Part shown: positions 60,211 to 64,000 of the stretch, piece after piece | How positions within the stretch are numbered: the first letter of the stretch is position 1 | How the letters are laid out: each line of letters begins with the position of its first letter | Source of the DNA: Kutzneria chonburiensis | GTDB lineage: Bacteria > Actinomycetota > Actinomycetes > Mycobacteriales > Pseudonocardiaceae | Direction of reading: 5' to 3' | Assembly: GCF_028622115.1 (NCBI RefSeq) | Contig: NZ_CP097263.1 | Location: forward strand, 10,117,501 to 10,181,500 | Length of the DNA stretch: 64,000 nt | The notes under the pieces: model-generated | What the model saw: only the letters and a program-made list of their open reading frames with translations | What the model was told of the DNA's origin: nothing | The model's database searches: none | Translations under genes and position numbers: made by a program

Positions 60211-63058
60211 TCACAGACGGTCCCCAGCCCGTGAACGTGGGAGTCCACTGTGGACGAAGTGCGCCGGGTCCATGGCCGGCCGAGGAGTGCTCACGGCCAA
60301 GGCGACGGCTTGCCCCAAGGTCATGGCCCGCCCCTCGCCGAACAGCCGGTCGAACGTGTCCCGACCGAGCTCGGCGCCTGCTGTCCCGGCGGCCGGCCGG
60401 CGCGACCGCCGGACGTTGTCCGCGATCGTCGACGGCCCGCCGTGCTCCATGAGCCGGGCGGCCGCGCCGGCCAGCCGAGCGGACCGCTCCGGTTGGCCGG
60501 TGTTGGCCGCGGTGATGCTCAGTTGGTGCAACGCCCATGTCATGCCGGAACCGGAACCGGAGCCGAGCCGGCTCATGATCCGGACCGCCTCGCGGACCAG
60601 CCGCTCGGACCGTTGCCACTCACCGAGTTGGATCAACACGGAGCCGCGGTGGACCAGTGTGCTGGCCAGCCCCCAGGTCGCGCCGGCCTTGCGGACCTCG
60701 ACCTCCAGCTCGGCCAGCGCCTGGTCGGCTTCCCTACGCTGGTCCAACACCATGGTCACCTGGGCCTGCACGGCCCGGGTGACCGCCGGCCGGCCGACCT
60801 GGCGCAGTGCTGCCTCCGCCTCGTCGAACAGCGCCTCGGCCAGTTCGTTGTCCGCCGCCGATCTCGCCACGTGGCCACGAAACAGCAGCGCCATCGCGAG
60901 CGTCGGGGGATCGGCGTCCAGTCGTGCGAGTCCGACGGCCTGGTCGGCAACGCGGATCGCGTGCTCGCTGTCGCCTCCGTGCGACGCGTAGCCGTAGACC
61001 GCGAGCACGCCGGCCCGCGCTCGGGGGCTGAGCGAGTCGTCGTTGCCGGCCAACACCTCATCGGCCCACTGCCGGTACTCCGCGACGTGGCCCACCATGA
61101 TCCAGTACGTCGGAAGGTCCAGAATGGCCGCGCACCGGTCCAGTTCGCCCTGCTCGAGCCGCCAGCGCAGCGCTGCTCGCAGGTTGTCCCGCTCCCACCG
61201 CAGCCGGTCGAACCACTCATCGTGGTCCGGACCGCCTACGCCCTGGCGGGCTGCCGCGACGAAGGACTCGATGTGGACCGCGTGCCGCTCCTTGGCCTCG
61301 GTCAGGACGCCGGACGCCGCCGCTCGGGCGACGGCGAAGACCCGGACCGTTTCCAGCAGGGCGAAACGGGTGTCCGTGGTGCGGACGATCATGCTGGCAT
61401 CCAGCAGCCCGCCGAGCAGCCGCCACGCGGTCGTCAGGTCGAGGCGGGCGACGGCGGCCGCCGCCGGCGCGGTCCAGCCGCCGGCGAACACCGATACGGC
61501 ACACAGCATCGACTGCTCGTCGGCAGTCAGTAGGTCGTAGCTCCAGGCGATCGCCGCCCGCAGCGACCGGTGTCGGCCCGGTGCGTCGCGGGCCCCCGCC
61601 GCCCAGCAGGTCGTGCGACCGCTCCAGCTGGTGGAGCAACGCGGCCGGCGGCAGCAACCGGGTGCGGGCAGCGGCGAGTTCGATCCCCAGCGGGAGTCGG
61701 TCGACACAGCGGCAGATCGCGTCGACCACGGCCGGATCGTGGCCGACGCGGGCAGAGCCGGCCTGCCTCGCCCGTTCGTCGAACAGCTCGGCCGCGGAGC
61801 GGGAGTCCAGGGGCGTCACCGACCACACGTGCTCGCCGGTCAGCCGCAGTGGCGCACGGCTGGTGGCCAGCACCGTGAGCCCGGGCGCGACGTCCAGCAG
61901 CCACGCGATGTCCGGCCCGGCGTCCACCAGGTGTTCGACGTTGTCGATCAGCAGCAGCAGCAGTTTCCGGTCCCGCAGGCGCGCCCGTAGGGCGGTGCGA
62001 AGCTGAGCACCGTCGGTCTCCCTGATCGCCAGGCTGCTGGCGATGGTCGGCAGCACCAGGTTCGGGTCGTCCACCGGTGCCAGCGACACGACCACGACGC
62101 CGTCGGCGACGTGCTGCGCACACTGCCGGGCGGCCTCGGTGGCCAGCCGCGTCTTGCCGACGCCACCGGGTCCGGTCAATGTCAGCAGCCGCGCGTCGCC
62201 CGTCGTCAGCCGGTCGACGATTTCGGCCACGTCGTGGTCACGGCCGACCAGCCGGGTGCGCTGCGCCGGCACCGGTGTGCCGGGATCCGCACGGCGCGGT
62301 GCGACCGGGTCGAGGGCGCGGTCGTCGCGCAGGATGGCCAGCTCGAGTCGCCGGAGCTCGGCCCCGGGATCGATACCCAGTTCCTCGGCCAACAGGGCAC
62401 GAGTGCGCTGTGCGGCGTCCAACGCTCGGCTGGTCTGACCGCTGCGGTGCAGCGCGAGCATCAGCTGGCCGATCAGCCGCTCCCTGGTCGGGTGGGCGTC
62501 GGCCACCGAGGTGAGCTCACCGAGGACCTGCTGATGGCCGCCCAGCCGGAGAATCCCGTCGAACCGGTCCTCCATGGCGGTCAGCCGGGTCTGCTCAAGG
62601 CCACCGCACAAGCGCTCGCGGACCTCCGAGGACGCGGTGTCGGCCAGCGCCGGTCCCGTCCACAGCAGCAATGCCTGGTCCAGCCGGGTCACCCGGGTCT
62701 GATCGTCGGTCGCCGCCCGGGCCTTGGCGACGCCGTCGACGAACCGGTGCACGTCGATCTGCCGCGGATCGGCTCGCAGCGCGTAGCCCACGCCGTCGGT
62801 GGAGATCGTCATGTCCGGGTCGCCGGCCAGTATCGAGCGGAGATTGGACACCAGCACGTGCACCGCGTGTGTGGCGCGGCGCGGCGGATCCGCCGGCCAC
62901 AACCATTCGACCAGCCGCTGCAACGGCACCACCCGGTTCACGTCCCATGCCAGCACGGCGAGGACGAGACGCTGTTGGCGCGGCCCGAGGTTCACCACCG
63001 TGTCCCCGACCCGAGCCCGCACCGGTCCCAGCAACAGCAACTCCACGCACACCCCCAT
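60211..63058 (-). pseudogene. AfsR/SARP-type regulator with ATPase and TPR regions, frameshifted
   Basis: The frame from ATG 63058 holds an OmpR-type DNA-binding domain (NLGPRQQRLVLAVLAW), a bacterial transcriptional activation domain (HRFVDGVAKARA) and an NB-ARC ATPase (LTGPGGVGKTRLATEAA, LLLLIDNVEHL). At about 61595-61610 the frame changes in a run of five G: four G would give GGGARDAP and continue in the downstream frame to 60211, with the winged domain (SLRAAIAWSYDLL) and TPR-like helices. The whole would be about 950 residues. AfsR-type proteins activate secondary metabolism. It may be intact in life if the G run is a sequencing error. Confidence 0.85.
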
Positions 63059-63197
63059 GTGAGCACTGGTCACTGACAGCAGCATGCCGGCCGCGGCTGA
63101 TCGCTCAAACCGCGTTCCGACCGCGGGCTGACTTGGCTCTGAGTGCCAGCCGCGATGGTGACCAGGCAGGAACCGGACGATCGCTTGAGGAGTGGAC

Positions 63198-63761
63198 GTG
63201 AAAATCAGGACCGTGTTTGCCCGAACGGGCCGCGCGATCGGGGTGGTTGCCGCGATGTTGGCCATCGTGGCCGGCGCCGCGGTGCCGGCGCAGGCCGCCA
63301 CCCAGCAGTTCAGCGACGGCTTCGAGGGCGTTCCGTCGAGCCACTGGCAGGGCATCACCGAAGGGGACGGTGTCGCCGGTTTTGACATCAACCAGGGCCT
63401 TGCCCGGTCCGGGGCCAACGACGGCTGGCTCTACACGGGGACGGGCTACGCGGCCGAGCGGATCGCCGTGCCGGTCGGGGGCTGGCCCGACAAGCGTAAC
63501 TGCAGCGCGCGGATCTACGCCGAGACGCTCAGCTACGCCGCCCAGGTCGGGTTGGAGATCTGGAGCCCCAACAACGGCTGGGTCAGGCTGACCGGCCTCA
63601 CCGGCTGGATCACCCCCGGCAGCTACCAGGCGATCACCACCTTCCCGGTCGACCTCACCGGCCAGGACACCGTCTACATCCAGGCGATCTACGGCAACAA
63701 CGGTGTCGTTCCGCAGTTCGTGCGGCTGGACGACGCGACCCTGACCTGCCTCTCCGCCTGA
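63198..63761 (+). CDS. small secreted protein, probable beta-sandwich
   Basis: The 187-residue product has a signal peptide (AMLAIVAGAAVPAQAA) and a beta-rich mature domain starting FSDGFEGVPSSHWQGI, with Trp and Gly repeats and two Cys (KRNCSARIY, ATLTCLSA). It resembles carbohydrate-binding or jelly-roll domains, but I cannot name a family. GTG 63198 follows GAGGAG five bases upstream. It diverges from the AfsR-type gene. Confidence 0.75.
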   Translation: MKIRTVFARTGRAIGVVAAMLAIVAGAAVPAQAATQQFSDGFEGVPSSHWQGITEGDGVAGFDINQGLARSGANDGWLYTGTGYAAERIAVPVGGWPDKRNCSARIYAETLSYAAQVGLEIWSPNNGWVRLTGLTGWITPGSYQAITTFPVDLTGQDTVYIQAIYGNNGVVPQFVRLDDATLTCLSA

Positions 63762-63769
63762 TCCGTCGA

Positions 63770-63806
63770 CCGGCCGGGGGTGTGCGGCCCGCACACCCCC
63801 GGCCGG
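63770..63806. terminator. bidirectional terminator
   Basis: CCGGCCGGGGGTGTGCG pairs perfectly with CGCACACCCCCGGCCGG around GCC, between two convergent genes. Confidence 0.9.
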
Positions 63807-63807
63807 T

Positions 63808-64000
63808 TCAGGACCGCAGGTCGTAGACGGTCGTGCCGCCGACGGTCTTGGCCTGGTAGTGGGCGGCGACCCAGGTGGCGATGTCGGAGGAGCCGCCGCC
63901 GAAGCCGCCACGACCGCCGCCGGCGACGTAGTAGCTGATCTTGCCTTCGGCCACGTACTGCTGGAACTGGGCCAAAGTGGGCGCCGGATCGCCGCCGTTG
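63808..64000 (-). CDS. C-terminal end of a probable GT39-type glycosyltransferase
   Basis: Only the last 64 codons are in the window. They read NGGDPAPTLAQFQQYVAEGK, then ISYYV, a Gly-rich loop (GGGRGGFGGGSS), DIATWVAAHY, and VGGTTVYDLRS. This end is typical of actinobacterial dolichyl-phosphate-mannose-like (ArnT/PMT-type) membrane glycosyltransferases, whose soluble C-terminal domain lies outside the cell. The rest of the gene is beyond the window. Confidence 0.6.
   Translation of the reverse strand, partial: NGGDPAPTLAQFQQYVAEGKISYYVAGGGRGGFGGGSSDIATWVAAHYQAKTVGGTTVYDLRS

Noticed and set aside
1-64000. tRNA, rRNA, transposase or integrase genes
   Set aside because: I looked for typical motifs (tRNA arms with GGTTCGAATCC-type loops, DDE transposases, Tyr recombinases) and saw none.

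Overview
The window is high-GC actinobacterial DNA. GTG starts are frequent, gene chains overlap by 4 bp, and there are many secreted hydrolases, an EspG (type VII secretion) protein and leaderless promoters. Gene content fits Pseudonocardiaceae. The central biosynthetic cluster resembles the cma/ava class described in Kutzneria albida and Streptomyces, so Kutzneria or a close relative is my best guess. This rests on gene content only.

Layout. 1-3.5 kb: a GH18 chitinase cut by the window edge, a GH30 glycosidase with a ricin-type lectin domain, and a cold-shock gene. 3.6-9.7 kb: a protocatechuate/beta-ketoadipate operon in transcription order pcaI-J-F-H-G-L-R, without pcaB. 9.8-17.2 kb: mixed genes (EspG, a frameshifted GH27 alpha-galactosidase, DinB, PadR with a divergent secreted protein, MerR, a crotonase, a small membrane protein). 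17.3-20.8 kb: an acyl-CoA catabolic operon (FabG-type SDR, two acyl-CoA dehydrogenases, MaoC). 20.9-36.6 kb: a CreE-like flavoprotein paralogue, GNAT, slipin, epoxide hydrolase and crotonase, rhomboid, a broken metallopeptidase, lipoproteins, a GH3 beta-N-acetylglucosaminidase, then a flavodoxin-MFS-LysR operon.

36.9-48.6 kb is the most interesting part: one unidirectional operon. It encodes the two 3-amino-4-hydroxybenzoate (3,4-AHBA) enzymes (GriI/CreI and GriH/CreH types), an acyl-ACP ligase, two carrier proteins, a ketosynthase and a truncated chain-length-factor-like partner. It also encodes a CreM/CmaA6-type diazotase candidate, a DUF6125-like protein, an SDR without the YxxxK motif, and the CreE/CreD nitrous acid pair. 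I infer that 3,4-AHBA is loaded on a carrier protein and extended by a type II PKS to an aminocoumarate-like acid. Its aryl amine is then diazotised with pathway-made nitrite and possibly replaced by hydride. The LysR-MFS-flavodoxin operon diverges from it and probably supplies control and export.

48.7-64 kb: large secreted enzymes (an S53 peptidase with kelch repeats, GH25 lysozyme, a GH87-like glucanase with three discoidin domains), a small ribbon-helix-helix protein, a patatin, a phosphoesterase, a frameshifted AfsR-type regulator, a small secreted protein, and the end of a probable GT39 glycosyltransferase.

Themes. Polysaccharide and cell-wall hydrolases recur (GH18, GH30, GH27, GH3, GH87, GH25), two of them behind DasR-like operators. 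At least three genes are split by single-base frame changes, two of them at G runs, and a fourth fails to close. Sequencing error should be excluded before any is called a true pseudogene.
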